Counted from the first letter of the stretch, positions 39,501-53,275 are shown. The stretch is DNA of 64,000 nt from Wuchereria bancrofti (GCA_005281725.1 SSBO01000008.1:2829680-2893679); one strand, 5' to 3'. Notes: generated from the letters alone by a model not told the origin. Made by a program: numbers and translations.

Positions 39501-42500
39501 AGAAATTTCTTTTTAGAAAATAAACATTCCTAAAGATGATTAATGATCAATGCTCTCAAATTTCACACACTGTCTTCTTGTTTTTGCAGATTGGAAATGA
39601 ATAAATAATATAATTATATTAAAATAAACTGATAGCATAGAGAATTTTATTTTGTAACAGTTAACTAAATTTTATTTCAAATTCCTTACATATGAGATAT
39701 AAATGTTGTATTAAATTTAAATTTCTAAATCGATATTCAGTATTTTTCAATCATTCAATTAGTAAAAATTTTTTCCAATTTTATTTTCAACTCCTAACTT
39801 TTTCCTCTTTCTTTTTTTTCATCAAATAAAATTTCAATAACTGACTTAGATCATTGTTTGGTAAATGAGTTGTTGAAATTTTGTCAATCAATGTTTTCGC
39901 CTTTTTTGTTTGCCGTTGTTCATTTCGATTTTGCACTAAGTTAGTTTCAATTTTCTTCCGGTCTAATTCATCAAATTCAATATTTTTGGCGAACGTCGAA
40001 TTTAAATTTATTTCTTTTCGATAGAAATATTTATTATTTGCTATTTTGGATTTTTTATTGTTCCCAGAATTTGATTGAATTATCTTTTCATCATTATTCG
40101 ATAGAAATTTATCAGCAGGTGAAATTTCCATTAGACTATTATCATCGATAGTTGCTATCGTTGTTGTGGATGATGCTGATAATGGTGATAATGATAATGG
40201 TATCATTGATGTTTGCAAGTGAAATACAGAAAATGATGAAAGTTCAAAAGGTGATTGTGATTTTTCGGATAAAAAACTATCATCCTTCATATTCAATGTC
40301 AAATTTTCAGGATCAATAATAATTTGATTAAATTTGGAAGAATTAATTGATGTCATTTCCATCTTATCAGAATTAACATTGCTTTCTGTTAAACTAATTT
40401 TTGCAGTAGTAAAATGAGATTTTTGATTTTGTTCTTCAAATGTTAAAGCTGTAGAAATAGTTTCATCGATAGCAGTTGTAGAAATGAAATTATCATCTAA
40501 ATTATTCATATCATTTGTTAAAGTATTATTGTTGATAGGAATTGTTGACTGCTCATTAATTGTTTGAGAATGTGATGAATTTTGCCTGAAATATTATCAA
40601 TATAAATTTTATTACATAGCATTAAATAAATCCAAATAGATTGATAAATAAATCTAGGTAAACTGATAAAAATAAACTAAAAAAGTGCTGATTGATTAAT
40701 TTTTCAAATTAATTTAAATTACTTGAGCGTAGTGAAATCAATTCGAATGTCATCAGAATTGAATTTATTGTTGTCGTTGTTGTCATCAATAGTTGTGCTA
40801 TCGTTTTCAGCAACAATCAAATGATTTAATTCATTTCTTCTAGCAATTTGAAGTGTTGTAGAAGCTGTCGTAACTCTAATAATTGATTGACCGGAATCGG
40901 TTCGTTGCATTTCCCAATATTTTAGTGCAAATGGTGTAGTTGATAGTTTCGAATAATTTTTTTGAATTGTAAAATTTCTATCTGACATATTCAGTTTTTC
41001 ATTTGTTTTATTGAAATCTAAAAAGATTTAATTATTTCATATGCTAATAGTAATTGATTGAAATGTTTACATTATAGAAGAAAATGCTGGATGATTTGTT
41101 ATTTTGAAATATGCAAATGAAATTTTATCTTTATTTCTTTTTAATTTTTTCCTCTCATTTTTTCATTCTTATATTTTCATGTATTTGTAGCCTTTTATTC
41201 TGTAAGTAATTTCAACTATAAATTAAAAATATTTCAATAAATAATTTTTATCATTATAAATTTTATTCGAAATTTGTAAATATTTTTTCATCCTATCACT
41301 GATAAGTCTTTTTTTTAGCTAAATTTAAGAGATTTTTTTCTAGAAATTGTGCAAAATTAATGTTTTTTTTTTCTTCATTGATGTTTAATTCAAGGTTTTA
41401 AAATTTAATTCAATCAATTTTAAGTTTGATGTGTTTTGAATGAGAATTTTGCAATTCGATATTTCATTTACTTTATGTACTATCGAGGAATTATTAAATT
41501 CAACAAATGAACAGAGAATGAACAATTCTCAGTAATTAAGCAAATGAAATATTAAATTTAAGCAAATGAAATATGAAAAAAGTGAAATATGAAATGAAAT
41601 ATGAAAAAAGTAATTAAGCAAATGAAATATGAAAATAGTATATTAAGCAATGAAATATTAAATTGCAAATTTTTGATATAATTTTTTGTCGTAAAGTGAT
41701 AAACAGCAAAATCATTTCAATTATTGCAATGATATGATAACTTGTTAAAATGATAAGTGTTAGCCAAGCACAGAAAGATCAACTTTTGAGCTATTCTAAT
41801 TTTTAACATTTTATCATCGACAAAGTAATTGCACATTTTTTTTAAAGTAGAAAATATTCATCAAAAAAAAAAAAAAAATAACCATTAGCAGCTATTAATG
41901 ATATCTTTTTCTTTTCATCATAAATTAAGTAAACAAATTTTTATTGAAATTTAAACTGAGAAATTGTCAAGAAACATACCATCTAAAATACTTGTCGTAG
42001 ATGTCACTAATTCTAGCACCTGTGGTGATGTCACTGAAGGTGACAATGCTGGTTGTTTTTGTTTTTTTGTTGTTTTGTTGACATCGGTGGTTGTAGCAGG
42101 TGTTTCAGTGATTAAATCACCCTCAAAAAAAAAATATTTACACAGGTAAATGTGCAAATTTTGACTGTGAAATGTTAAAGTAAACATAGATTTTTTTTTG
42201 TGTAATTTTTTCTGAGAAATTTTTTCTATGTAATTTTTTTCTGAGAACTTTTTTTCTGTGTAATTTTTTTCGGAAAACTTTTTTCTATGTGATTTTTTTC
42301 GGAGCAGATACGTCGATAACATTAATTTTTCTGCTAAGAAACGATGCAAAATCGGAATATCCGGAATATCTGATTTTATTAAACAGGAAAAAAATGTGAA
42401 AAATGTAAAAATTGTGTCAATGACAATGATAATAACACTTGAAAATTGGAAAAGGAAGTAGCTATATTCGATGATATATCATTATATTTTCTTACAATGC

Positions 42501-45500
42501 GATGAATAATATTTTCGGATGATTTAATTTAAATAAGTGCAATGATTTCGTTTTTTTTTTTTTAAATGGAAAGAAGAAGAAAGAATAAAAACACAAAAGA
42601 AGTCAGAAAAAAGGAGGAAAGACACGTAAAGACACGTAAATAATGAACGTAAACGTTGAGAAGCGTAAGTATTGAACGTAAGTGTTAAATATTAAATCTT
42701 ATGATGTTAGCTCAAAATTTAAAACGATTTATACCTAGCAATAAATGGAAATGATAAGATTAGAGATGATAATAATTAGTTTGCATTTAAGAAATTAAAG
42801 ATCATTTCATTTTATCATCTATACATATAATTGATAAAGTTGTTAATGATTTAGGATATAATATTTAGAATTATTTAAACTGTTAAACTTTTGACAACAT
42901 AGTGAGAAGTACAAAAAAAGTTCTAAGCGAAATGAATTAGAAACATGAATTTTCTCGAATTAATTTCATGAATTGTCTCTAATTAATTTTAATATGCTAG
43001 AAAAAGTATCTCTTTAATTAAAAAGATTAGAAGGAATTTTTTTCTTGTTATTATATTGCTTTTTAAATTGATAAATTTATTTGCATATTGTTTTTACCAC
43101 AAATTCACTAAATGATCAATTGATTAATTAATTAATTGGTTCAATGATTGATTGATAGTTATTCGACTTATTGATTCGATTAATTAATTAAAATGTTCAA
43201 AATTGCGTTATAAAATGAATCTTTTTAAATGTTGAAATTTTCAGGGAATAATATTTTTCTTTTGTTGTGAAATAAATAATATTTTCCATATTCCAAACAT
43301 AGCTTAAATAATCGTTACTTTCACTGTAAATTTATCACTTTTTAAATCATAATAAGATCTGTAAAATGATAAATCACTGAGAAAATTCATTTTCAGAATT
43401 CAAAATTCAAATCTATTCGTAATTTATTGGCATTGTCATATGATCAATGCAATGTTTACAATTTTGTCTAATTTGCATAAATTATTAAATTCGTGCATGG
43501 AAGTTTTTAAAATTTAAATGACCAAAGATCTAGAAGTTATTTTATTGATGAAAAATGAGAAAAGTAATAAACGAAAGAAAAAAGTTAGCATAACATACCT
43601 GAATATTAGATATATGAGGAATTTCTTCTTCTGCATTAATTCCTTCCGAAAAGTAAGTTTTATTAATTCGTTGATAACTTTCACCAAAATTATCATCTTG
43701 AAATGAACGAAATATTGCCTCATTTGTTGTTATCTGAAATATAACAACAAACAAACAAGAAGTGAAATTTTAAATGTTTTAATGATTTGATTGATACAAA
43801 CAGAATGTTAATTTGAATTAATTCATGCAGAAAATACCTTAGAATTTATAAATTATGAATAAAAAAGAGAAGAAAAGAAATAAAGCAAAGAATGTGCTTC
43901 ACATATTTGACAATTTCAACTTTTGGAATTTTTTTTTTTAACAAAAAATTTTTTTTACAAATGAATGAATACTTCATCCTTTACGTTAACATTTTTTGAC
44001 TTCTTGTAAAAATTATTTGTCAATTTTTCTTGTCTTCTGTGTTTCGATGTCAAAGTTGCTGATTGTTTGTTATCATGATAAGCACTGAAATTAAATATAA
44101 ACTAGCAGCAACTTGTAAAATTTCGAAAATTAATCTGAAATTAAAGAAAAGAATATTTTACTTTAAAAATCAGTCGATAGTTTTCAACAATATGTACTAT
44201 ATGAATGGAACTAATTTGAATTTTTAAAATTCATTCCAAATTATTCTGTAATATTCAGTTGAATGATTTGATAAATTATTTTTACGTAAATTATAAAAAA
44301 GCAACGTATTGCTAGCGTATGTCACGGAACTTTTTTTTTTTTGAACGAAATAGCATAATTTGGTTAATTAAAGAGAATTAATTTCATTAGCAATAAAATG
44401 AGTAAATAAAATATTTCCATTTTTTTAAAAGCATTTTAGCAATAATTTGATGCATAATTAATTAATTTTTTTCTCTCAAATTACTATTTAAGAAATGAAA
44501 AAAAAAAAGAAAAGAATTATTACAAAATAATTTAAAAAAAAAATGATTATAAGTAATTTATTTGTTTTTCGGGAATGCTAAAAAAGCGCAAAAGTATATA
44601 AATGCTACTGCTAAAATTTTCTTTTACTTAATCAATTATTTAAAATTTATTCCATCAAAATTACTATTTCAAATAATCTTCCATTTTTTTTTTCTTTTGT
44701 CAAAAAAATATTAAACCATTTATTACAAAATATAATTTTCATTGTGAAAAATTTATTGGCGCATTTTGGCATATACAATAATTGAAAGAGTATCAATGCC
44801 TAAACTAGTTTTATCAGTGTCTCGCAGTGAATTAATTGCTGATCATTTGATTACCTTAGAGGACGGAAGGAATTAAATTACCTAATTTAAAATTTGAATC
44901 ATTGAAAAGGCATAGGACAACTGAGGAATGTGATCGAAGAAAAAATTGTTATAAGGAGGAAAAATTAATTCATTTTATTTTATTTAATTAAGGAAATGAA
45001 AGAAAAAAGAACGATCTCGATAATCGAATCTAATTAGCAAATAAGAATTTTTGTAATGCAAAATCAAATTAACCGATCGATCAATCAATCAATCAATCAA
45101 TAACATATCTGTAAATATTATATCCTAAGGTCTTATTTTTCAATTTTGTATTATATGCAGAAAAGTGTTATCAAAAAAAAAAATTCAAGAATTAATTTAA
45201 TTATTATTTGTTGCTTTTAACATTTAAATTCTAACTGTATTACTTACTTTGTTAATGACATTTTTTGAAACAATGAAAGAAATGTAGAATTATTTGTTGT
45301 TAAATTTGATATTTGATCCATATTGTATGCAAGGGTTGACAATTGATTTTGTTGACTTAAATTGAAATGAGAACTTCCAGGGAACATATAAACCGGTGTT
45401 GGTGTTGGTACAAATGGCTCTATAAGTTTCAATTATTTTCCAATAATTATTTTAAAATTTTTAGAAATTTGAAAATTTTGAGAAGTAATGTATTTAAAGG

Positions 45501-45888
45501 TTTTATAACTTTTGCAAAACTTTTTTTAACAAAATTTTGTTTAAATTAATACATTTCAAATTTTAAAATAAATCATACAAAATTTGCTGATTGAATATGG
45601 AAAAGTTTAATTTGCTTTGTAATCAGGACATCATATACTTTTTCGAGATAAAGTAAAAATTTAAAAAAAAAATGAGTGAATATTAATTGATAAGATGATA
45701 ACATTGATAGTGAATGTGTGCGCAAATGGATGACGAGAAGAAAATGTGCAAATTGCGCTTCACACATTTTAATAATTATTTATCAAATTTTTACCTGAAT
45801 TAATAAACTGCTTAACAAATGATAAGAGTAAAATGAAAAAGATAAGTGAAGGCGTTCCATTGGACATAATGACATATGCGCTCTTCAT
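33537..45888 (-). CDS. Large secreted protein with three PAN/apple modules, 21 exons
   Basis: Exons (high to low): 45888-45795, 45419-45248, 44084-43985, 43733-43599, 42121-41980, 41017-40723, 40585-39846, 39356-39181, 38847-38718, 36835-36560, 36340-36255, 36178-36119, 36031-35931, 35494-35337, 35148-35073, 34958-34864, 34743-34616, 34372-34225, 34102-33924, 33808-33683 and 33545-33537. All phases close and give about 1141 aa. A signal peptide (SLIFFILLLSFVKQFINS) sits at the N terminus; the start could also be the ATG at 45867. Residues about 30-660 are low-complexity, rich in Ser, Thr and Asn. The C-terminal third has three cysteine modules, about 783-888, 946-1037 (CPNGENVVVTR to CYEKHC) and 1040-1135 (CDGALIERQ to GLDDC), with the PAN pattern CL-x2-C, C-x-S, C-x-L. 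No transmembrane segment or ZP domain is visible. PAN modules bind protein or sugar; a matrix or cuticle role is inference. The donor at 39845 is uncertain: without it the frame ends at 39787. Confidence 0.82.
33599..33690. repeat. 44-bp tandem duplication spanning a 5' splice site
   Basis: On the + strand, TATTTTTAGATGAYTCACCA occurs at 33621 and 33665, 44 bp apart, with a third degraded copy of its 3' part at about 33599. On the gene's strand this duplicates the end of the penultimate PAN-gene exon and its donor (ATGGTGAGT), the intronic copy reading ATGGTGAAT. Confidence 0.8.
36839..37124. repeat. 29-bp tandem array abutting a 3' splice site
   Basis: Ten nearly perfect copies of a 29-bp unit (TGAATATTACGTATTACTTT plus AATCAGTCG) start at 36841, 36870, 36899, 36928, 36957, 36986, 37015, 37044, 37073 and 37102. 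The array ends two to three bases from the AG of the PAN-gene acceptor (exon edge 36835), so repeat sequence replaces the usual tract before the acceptor on the minus strand. Confidence 0.97.
39361..39417. repeat. (TAA)n trinucleotide repeat in a PAN-gene intron
   Basis: An interrupted TAA repeat with TAG variants starts four bases from the exon edge at 39356. It therefore supplies the sequence just before that acceptor on the minus strand. Confidence 0.9.
41536..41665. repeat. Degenerate AAGCAAATGAAATAT repeats in a PAN-gene intron
   Basis: There are about five imperfect copies of an AAGCAAATGAAATATGAAAA-like unit, some truncated. They lie inside the intron between 41018 and 41979. Confidence 0.7.
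42201..42303. repeat. 28-30 bp tandem repeat in a PAN-gene intron
   Basis: Four copies start at 42201, 42229, 42259 and 42288; the unit begins TGTAATTTTTTTCTGAGAAC or a close variant. In the minus-strand frame that runs into the exon at 42121-41980, they encode repeated KKFSEKNY-like peptide, but the matching acceptor at 42123 suggests they are intronic. An alternative model would include them in the protein. Confidence 0.8.
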
Positions 45889-46959
45889 AACATCCATCAT
45901 ATCAACGTTGTATTGCGATAATTCACTTTTACTTTTTACTGATAAAAGATTTCTTATCAGAAAAAATATCGCCAATTTATTTCATCTATCACTAAAAACT
46001 ATTAAAATGTTTAAATTTTTGACAGGAAAATTTAAAATTTTAGTGATACATTTGCATATAATCCATTTCATTTTCTAAATTTAAATTCAAAGTAAATTTT
46101 GCAACTACAATATGAAATGCAAAAAAATTGTTAATGGAAGTAGCAAAAATGCAAATGAACTTTCATTTTTTTTTCTCATTCTGACATTTATTCATTTTAA
46201 CTTTTTGTCAAAAAATAAATAATTAAATTTTTGATTATAATATTACAATAAGAATGGATGAATGATTAATTGTTGAACCGTAATGTATCACAAATAATAT
46301 GCATATGAGCGCTTTAGTCTTGTATTTATAAATGCGCAAATATCATTATTACAGGAAAAATAAAAATGCTCGGTCAAAGAGGAAAATTGCTTATCAAAAT
46401 GATCAATAAATGACAATTTATTTATTCTTTCCTATAGCTCTGATTTAAAATATATCTTTTTAAAAAATTCCAATAAAATAAATTTAATTAAAAACTAAAT
46501 ATTTGTTAAAATAAACCATATCATAGTGCCTAAAAAAAAGATTTCAATTTCAGGATTTAATGAAAAGAAAAAAATGGTATAATCGTTCATTATTATTAAA
46601 ATAGTGGGTCAATAATAAAAATGTCAATCATATATAATTTTTTTAAATTAATATTGTATAATAATATATAATGGATCATTAATATCCTCTTCATTTGAAA
46701 TTAGTTATTTCATTTATTATATTGAATTTTATATTTTAAGTATGTAAATTTCAATTCGTTGAAATATTCTGACGATTTTTGCAAAAAAACGTACACCTAT
46801 TTTTGCTAATTCATGGATAAGTAATTAATATTATTTCAAACTTTCGATAATAAGTTTTTGGTTTATGAAACATTCAAGAAATATCAAGAAATAGTAAAGG
46901 AAAATTAATTGTTAATTTTCTTTCCTATTTATCATTTCATTAAATTTGAATGAAAAAAC

Positions 46960-47008
46960 TGCATGCATTGACCTTGCAGAAATTTGTGCATGCATTTTTT
47001 CTGCATGC
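46960..47008. promoter_or_regulatory. Cluster of three GCATGC palindromes
   Basis: TGCATG occurs at 46960, 46987 and 47002, each inside GCATGC and so readable from both strands. UGCAUG is the known binding site of Rbfox/FOX-1 splicing factors, but this cluster lies about 1 kb upstream of the PAN-gene start, so a role is unproven. Confidence 0.3.
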
Positions 47009-50000
47009 AATTATAAATTCTATTAATTAAATAATAATGATAACTTGTTATCACAGGCATTGTTGTTTTTTTTATTATCACTAAGATAATTGGTTTTACT
47101 CGCCAGCAAAGTTCAAATATCGCAATCATTTTCAAAAAAAAAAGGGAAAACGCAAAAATAAAATTTTGATTTTCACTGATTATGAAAATGTTTTCAGCAT
47201 TTTTCATTTTTTAGATGAGTTTTTCATATTGCAGAGAAAATAATTGAATTAAATTTTTGGTTTAGTTTCTCGCAAAGGAAATTTATAAATTAGAGAAAAG
47301 AGAAAAAAAATTTTTGGTTTGAAAATCAATATGATAAATCTCATGGAAATAAACAATTTTTTCAGAATTTTTGAATTTCAGAAATTGAATTCCAACAATT
47401 TTTTTAGAAATTCGTACCATTTACTTGAGAGATTTTATGTTCAATCTTAGTTTGAAATTCAAAAAAAATTCTTACAATTAAAATTAAAAAAAAAAAAAGG
47501 AAAACGGCATAATAAATTTATATGATGAAGTAAAATGTGAAATGGATTGAAAATTCACAAAATTTGTGGACAATTATGGGACAAGAAGAACGGATGATCG
47601 AACATGAATTAACGAAACGATTAACAAAGATGATTGAATTAATTAAGGAAAGGTTAAAAAATTTATTTTTAAAAAAAGAAAGGAAAGTTTTTCTAAAGAG
47701 AAAAAAAAAATGAAACATTATTTTAAAGTGAAAGAAAAAAAAAAATGAAATGCAAAATAGCTTAGTAAGTATTAGTGAAGAACGATTAAATGTGATAGTA
47801 TGTTGAAGATGAAAAGTGATGTATTTAGGCCACATTTGTGAGATATTCAATAGGTGTATTTAATTTTGTTTGAAATTTCATAGACTGATCGAATCGAAAT
47901 TTTTTTGTGAAAATGATTATCTAAAATATGAGTCATCATTATTATATGAGTAGTAATGATAGTATTAAAATTTACTATTATTATTTTCAAAATTTTTATT
48001 TACAAAAGCCATTTCACATATAATGAACAAAATAAAAAATTATTTTTGCTCGTTTCAGTTCCAATTTTTGTCATCAAAATAAAATTTTAAAAATGTTGAA
48101 TTTTGATCAATTAATCATAATATTATCAGTGTTTAATATCATTTTATTGCTATTAATAGCAGGCAAAAGTACAAATGACATTTGATTAATTTTAATTTGA
48201 CAATGAAAATATTTTTTGTAATTTGGTCATCCATTATAAATAAGTAACACACATTATTTTAATGAGTAAAATTTTTGTATGAATTTGATGAAATGAATCG
48301 TTCCAATCGTTAAAATCATCAAAATAATAGCGCAAAATTTACTTAATTAGTAAATTAAAGAAATTAATTATGACAAATTATAATTAATTCTTTTTCGAAG
48401 CATAAAATTCTAGCTGTCGAAAGAAAAAAATGATAATAAGATGGAAGGTTAATTATTTGAAATAGATCTGAAATAAAAGTTTATAAATACAAAAAAAGAA
48501 AACGATACACTGATCAATTGCAAATTATAAATGCTTGAATGAATGATTGAGTAAAAATGAAAATAGTTTTTAGATATAATAAAAAAATTAATAAGATGAA
48601 TAGAAAAGAAGAAAAAAAAAGAAGAATTAGGCATAAAAAATTAAAATGAAAGGTCTTTTTTTTTTTAAAAATTCATTCATAAAGATAATCACTTTCATTT
48701 TCATAATTTATCAAAATGTGACAGAATAGTTGCAATGTGACAATTTGATGTGATAGTTGCAACAATGCAAAAAATTGGATAATAGTATTCGTCAATTGCT
48801 GGCACGCAACTATTATTATTTTTTTTTTTTGAATCATTTGAAATTATTCAAATTTTTTTCCCTACTTAATGTGATAATTAAAACTACTATTTACTACTTG
48901 GGAAAAAAATTAATATTTTAAGGAAATACCTCAAATCTATTTTATACAAAAAATAAAAATAAGATTTTATTGATGATATAAAATAATGATAAGATAATAG
49001 AGAATATAAATACTATTATCACTTATCACACAACAGATTTTTGATATTTCTTCCATTTTATACGTTCATTAAAGAATTTGCTAAATAAGGTAAAGAGAGA
49101 GGAAGAGAGAAAAAGAAAGAGAAAACGAAATTCCTAACTTTTTATTCCTAAATTTGGGATAAATTGAAGTGCAATGAAAAAAGTGATTGATAAGAATAAA
49201 CATTGCTATGACATTTGAACTGTACTTAACTACACTTATAGATACTATGAAATTTAAATGCTCCATTTTGAATTAACAAGTATGATAAAAAGTGTTATCA
49301 GTTGAAGTAAGAAGAAATGAAAACAGAATGAAAAATAGAATTTCAAGTTTTAATTTTAGCAGCAGAAATTAGAAAATCATTAATGAAATTTATTCTTCAC
49401 GGAAATTAACAAAATATGAAAGAACTTGTTCTAACGATTAAAATTGTTAGAAATGAATTACTGTAAATTGTTAATTAAAAATAAGTGATATGTTGAATTG
49501 TGTGCTATTCCTGAAACTATAAATTTATGAAATTTATAACGGACAAAATAATGTGGGAGGAAAATTGATGTAAAAGAATTTTTTTTAGTTTAAATTAATT
49601 GGAAGATATTTAAATTAATCATAAATACATAATAATAACGGATGCAAATATTTTATTTTTATTTTATTTTTCTTTAAAGAATTGAAGAAAAGAAAAAATT
49701 TTTAAATGTTGCAAGAATAGATTGGTATGAAATTTTTGGAAAAATTATTTTCACTATAAAATGCATACAGTTGTATAATAAAAAATAAAATTGCTTAAAA
49801 AAAAGAAACGAAAAAAATTGGAAAAATATTTTGTTTTTTCAAGGTTTTTGTTAAAAATAGTTAAAGTTATAGTTACCTTGAAATTCTCAAATACTCTTTT
49901 TCTTCTTTTTGCTTTTCAGTATTTGTAAATTGTAAGTTTACAAATTTTATGAGCAATTATTAATTGATAATTGAAAGTAATATAAGTAGTAAATATAAGT

Positions 50001-50642
50001 AATAAATAATAATAATAATGGCGATAAAGTTACGTTGATTGAATGAGGTCAATAATTGCTGACAGTTAAACTTTTCAGCATAATGCAAGAACGGAAATTA
50101 AATTTAACAATTGTAGAAATTAACAATTGCTGCGTTAAATTGAGGAAAGAAGAGGAAAAAAAAAATCAGACTAACGATGAAAACTGAAATAGTTTTAACT
50201 ATGAGTTTGTCCTCAACCTAAATTCAAATCTTTGTCTTCTAGTTTTTTTTTTTTTTATATGATATTGATTTTTGAAATGAAAAAAAGAGAACTTTTGAAT
50301 GAAAAAGCAATCAATGTCTCTAGTAAACTTCGAAAATACACCAATGAAAACGAACAATTTACCTGCGTAAACATTGAAATTATTCGTCGTTGTATTTGCT
50401 TTTTTATTTGTTTGTGTTTTTTTTTTTTTTTTCAAATTTCTATGATCAAATAGTACAATGTAAACAAGAAGGAAAAATTTTTTAAAATTACTCAAACTGA
50501 GGAAAATTATAAGACAATAAAAATATGTGCTATATTGTGATTATTTGAAATGAAAAAATCGTAATTAATTACTAATAAATAAAATAATAGTATATGTGAC
50601 ATCCAAGTTTTATAATTAATGTTTTATTTTATTAACATTGCT

Positions 50643-50682
50643 AATGATTGTGACATAATGTTGAAACATTGTCACAATCATT
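50643..50682. repeat. Imperfect inverted repeat (stem-loop)
   Basis: AATGATTGTGACA at 50643-50655 pairs with TGTCACAATCATT ending at 50682. Inside it AATGTT pairs with AACATT around a 2-nt loop, leaving a 2-nt bulge on the left arm. At about 40 nt it is shorter than a typical microRNA precursor. Confidence 0.85.
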
Positions 50683-53275
50683 CATTTCTTCTTTCAATCA
50701 ATTTTCAAACTAATTAAAGCTAATTTTGAAAATGCATAAAGTTTCAATTTTTGAGAAATTTCAGATCTTTTTAGTTACCAAAAAAAGAAAGGAAAAATCA
50801 AATATGTTAACGTTTGTTCTGCTAATTTTTCTTATCAAACTTTTAAAAAACATATTTTTTTATTTTTTGTAAATAAATTTGAGGAGCTTTTGTTTGTTCA
50901 TTTGAAAGGAGTAAGAATTAATTATGATTAATTCATTTGCAAAAATAATATTTGAAAAATGTAAGCGTTGAAAAGGAACAAAATGAAAAGTCAAAGCGTT
51001 CTCAGCAGAAAAAGAAATGTGAAATGAAGTGATCTGGTTTGAAATGAAATTTATAAATTAATTCATCATTTCATAAAAATTCACTGGAGCAGAAAATAAT
51101 TTCAAAATTACTTTATTAACTGCTACAATTTTCCCATAAGTAATTTCATGTGATCATTCTCATAAACTAATTGCTTTAAATAAAATAAAATACCTTATTA
51201 TTTCATTTAAATAATTTCAATTTATGCATGAAAGATTTTCACTATGAATTTGTCAAAAAAAAAAAAAAAATTTGAAAAATGTAATATAATATAGCGATTA
51301 ACACATCACAGATTAGGCATATATTAAAAGATAGCAATATTGATTGATTGCTGTGATCAGTTAAATAATGTAAAATTGTTTAAAATGATTGTTGCTATTA
51401 TGATAAAAATACTAATATGAATCGCATAATTATAAGTATTCTTTTAGAATTTGAAATTTCATTGTTTTTAGAATTGTATTTCAATGTAAACTGAGAACTA
51501 CAAGTGATAGCAGTGCAATGATAATATTCAATCTAATCACATTATCAGTAGGTGTTTTGATTGCAAAATTTAAAGTATTTTTTGAATTTAATTATTAATT
51601 ACTCAAGAAATTATATCAACTGAACTTCTTGTTTTCTGGTATTATTCATAGATCGTATTTGCATGGATTCTTTTTTAAAGACAGTAAAATTATTTGTGCT
51701 GTTTTTTGATGACATTTCATTTTGCCATTAATAAACAAAATAATTAATCATTTAGCACATGAATGTTGTTATTAAAACTCAAAAAATTTATAATTTAATT
51801 GTAATCTTTGATCTTTTTTCTCTTTTTGAAAAAAAAATTAATAGTTTGAAAAAGAAAACAGAATGATGGAAATTTTTATCAGCGAAGTTGAAATTATGAT
51901 AGTATCGATGTGAAGAAGAATGAGTTCAGATTATAATCCATTTGTAATGATGTAAAATGAAGTGACTGTTTAGTTTGAGACAAAACTGTTAGAAATTTTT
52001 TAAAACTTCTTAAATTATACAATCAAGATTTTGAAATTTAAAAATTTTATTTGTTGCAAGATATTACTTCCACGTTGACATTTTTGCACTGAGAATTTTA
52101 TCAATGTAATATTTGACTTTTTCAATTTTAAGTGAAAAATTTACGCAGCATATGCAAATTTGTTCAGAAAAATATTCCATTCCTGATCGAATCGAATCCG
52201 GAAATTTGAATCCAATTTGATATATTCAAAATGATGCCAAAATGATAAATTATATCACAGAGATAATTTCATAAATGATTTTAAAAAAGAAAAAAAGTAA
52301 ATAGTTTTTACAATTCACAAATATTTAGCCTAATGAATAAACAGTTATGAATGCTTACCGCTTTTCCGGTTACGAATAACGGAATGTCCCAGAAAGATTC
52401 TTTAAGAAGTATTCAAATCTTCGGTTTCACTTTTTTTTTTTCACCAAAAAATTAAATTGAATCATAAGAGTTACTCTTTATCCATTTTGAATAAAATCAC
52501 TTTCTCAAATTTAAAATGAAATACAAAGATCATTCTTCTGTTCTATTCATTTTAAATCCATTATACTTACTTATCTGCAAAACAAAACGGAATGACAATG
52601 TATTACTTTTATTTATAAGAAAGAATAAAGTATTTTTCAAAAAAAAAAAAAATAAATTTTAAAAGGAAAAAAATTTTTGCTTTGAACATTAACTGAAATC
52701 TGTCAAATAATTACAAACATAATTCAGTTGAAACAATAAAAAAGAAATTTCATGGAATGATATGTGCATGCTAAAATAAATTTTCATAAAATATAAGCCA
52801 ATAAATTTGTCTTCTAACTTTTAAATAACATTAAAAAATTCAAATTTTTATATGAGATTGAAAATTAAATAATAGTTCAATTTTTAATATTAAAGATACT
52901 CTATATGATCAACAATGAAACAATGAAATATTTCTTGCAATAATAATTTAAACTATTACTTAGTTTTTCTGATAGAAATCTATCTGAAAGAACAATCTGC
53001 TAAATAAAATTTCAAATTTGAAAATTTCAAAATAAGATGCAAAATATCTCAAAGAAAATTAAAATAATCCTATAACTATGAAAATCAAACAATTTCTTGT
53101 CTTTTCTCATTTATTTTAAAAATATTGAATTTCCAAAAAAAAAAAAAAATTTATAACTTTTAAAATTTATCATATTTGAAAAAAAAAAAAGAAAGAAAAT
53201 TAAATAATATCAATTTGAGCATTTCAATAATTCAACCAGTACTTGTACAACATTAATTAAAAATAATAATAATAA

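Larger units (their letters stand above)
45889..53275. other. AT-rich intergenic region between PAN and kinase genes
   Basis: No coding exon is supported in these 7.4 kb. Open frames such as 46932-47207, 47518-47850, 48449-48634 and 50199-50495 are built from A or T runs and lack domains. Items worth noting are a GCATGC cluster (46960-47008) and a hairpin (50643-50682). The stretch 52350-52400 is less AT-rich and on the minus strand ends in a good donor (GCG then GTAAGC), so it could be an untranslated first exon of the PAN gene, but nothing confirms it. Confidence 0.5.

Noticed and set aside
42124..42349. Repeated KKFSEKNY peptide in frame with a PAN-gene exon
   Set aside because: The previous exon ends in phase 0 and joins cleanly to the acceptor at 42123, so the peptide is more likely an intronic tandem repeat.
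47518..47850. 110-codon minus-strand Phe-rich frame
   Set aside because: It is translation of A-rich intergenic DNA and shows no motif.
52340..52470. Less AT-rich stretch with a good minus-strand donor (GTAAGC)
   Set aside because: The open frame is closed by a stop just upstream and no acceptor or partner exon fits; at most it is an untranslated exon.
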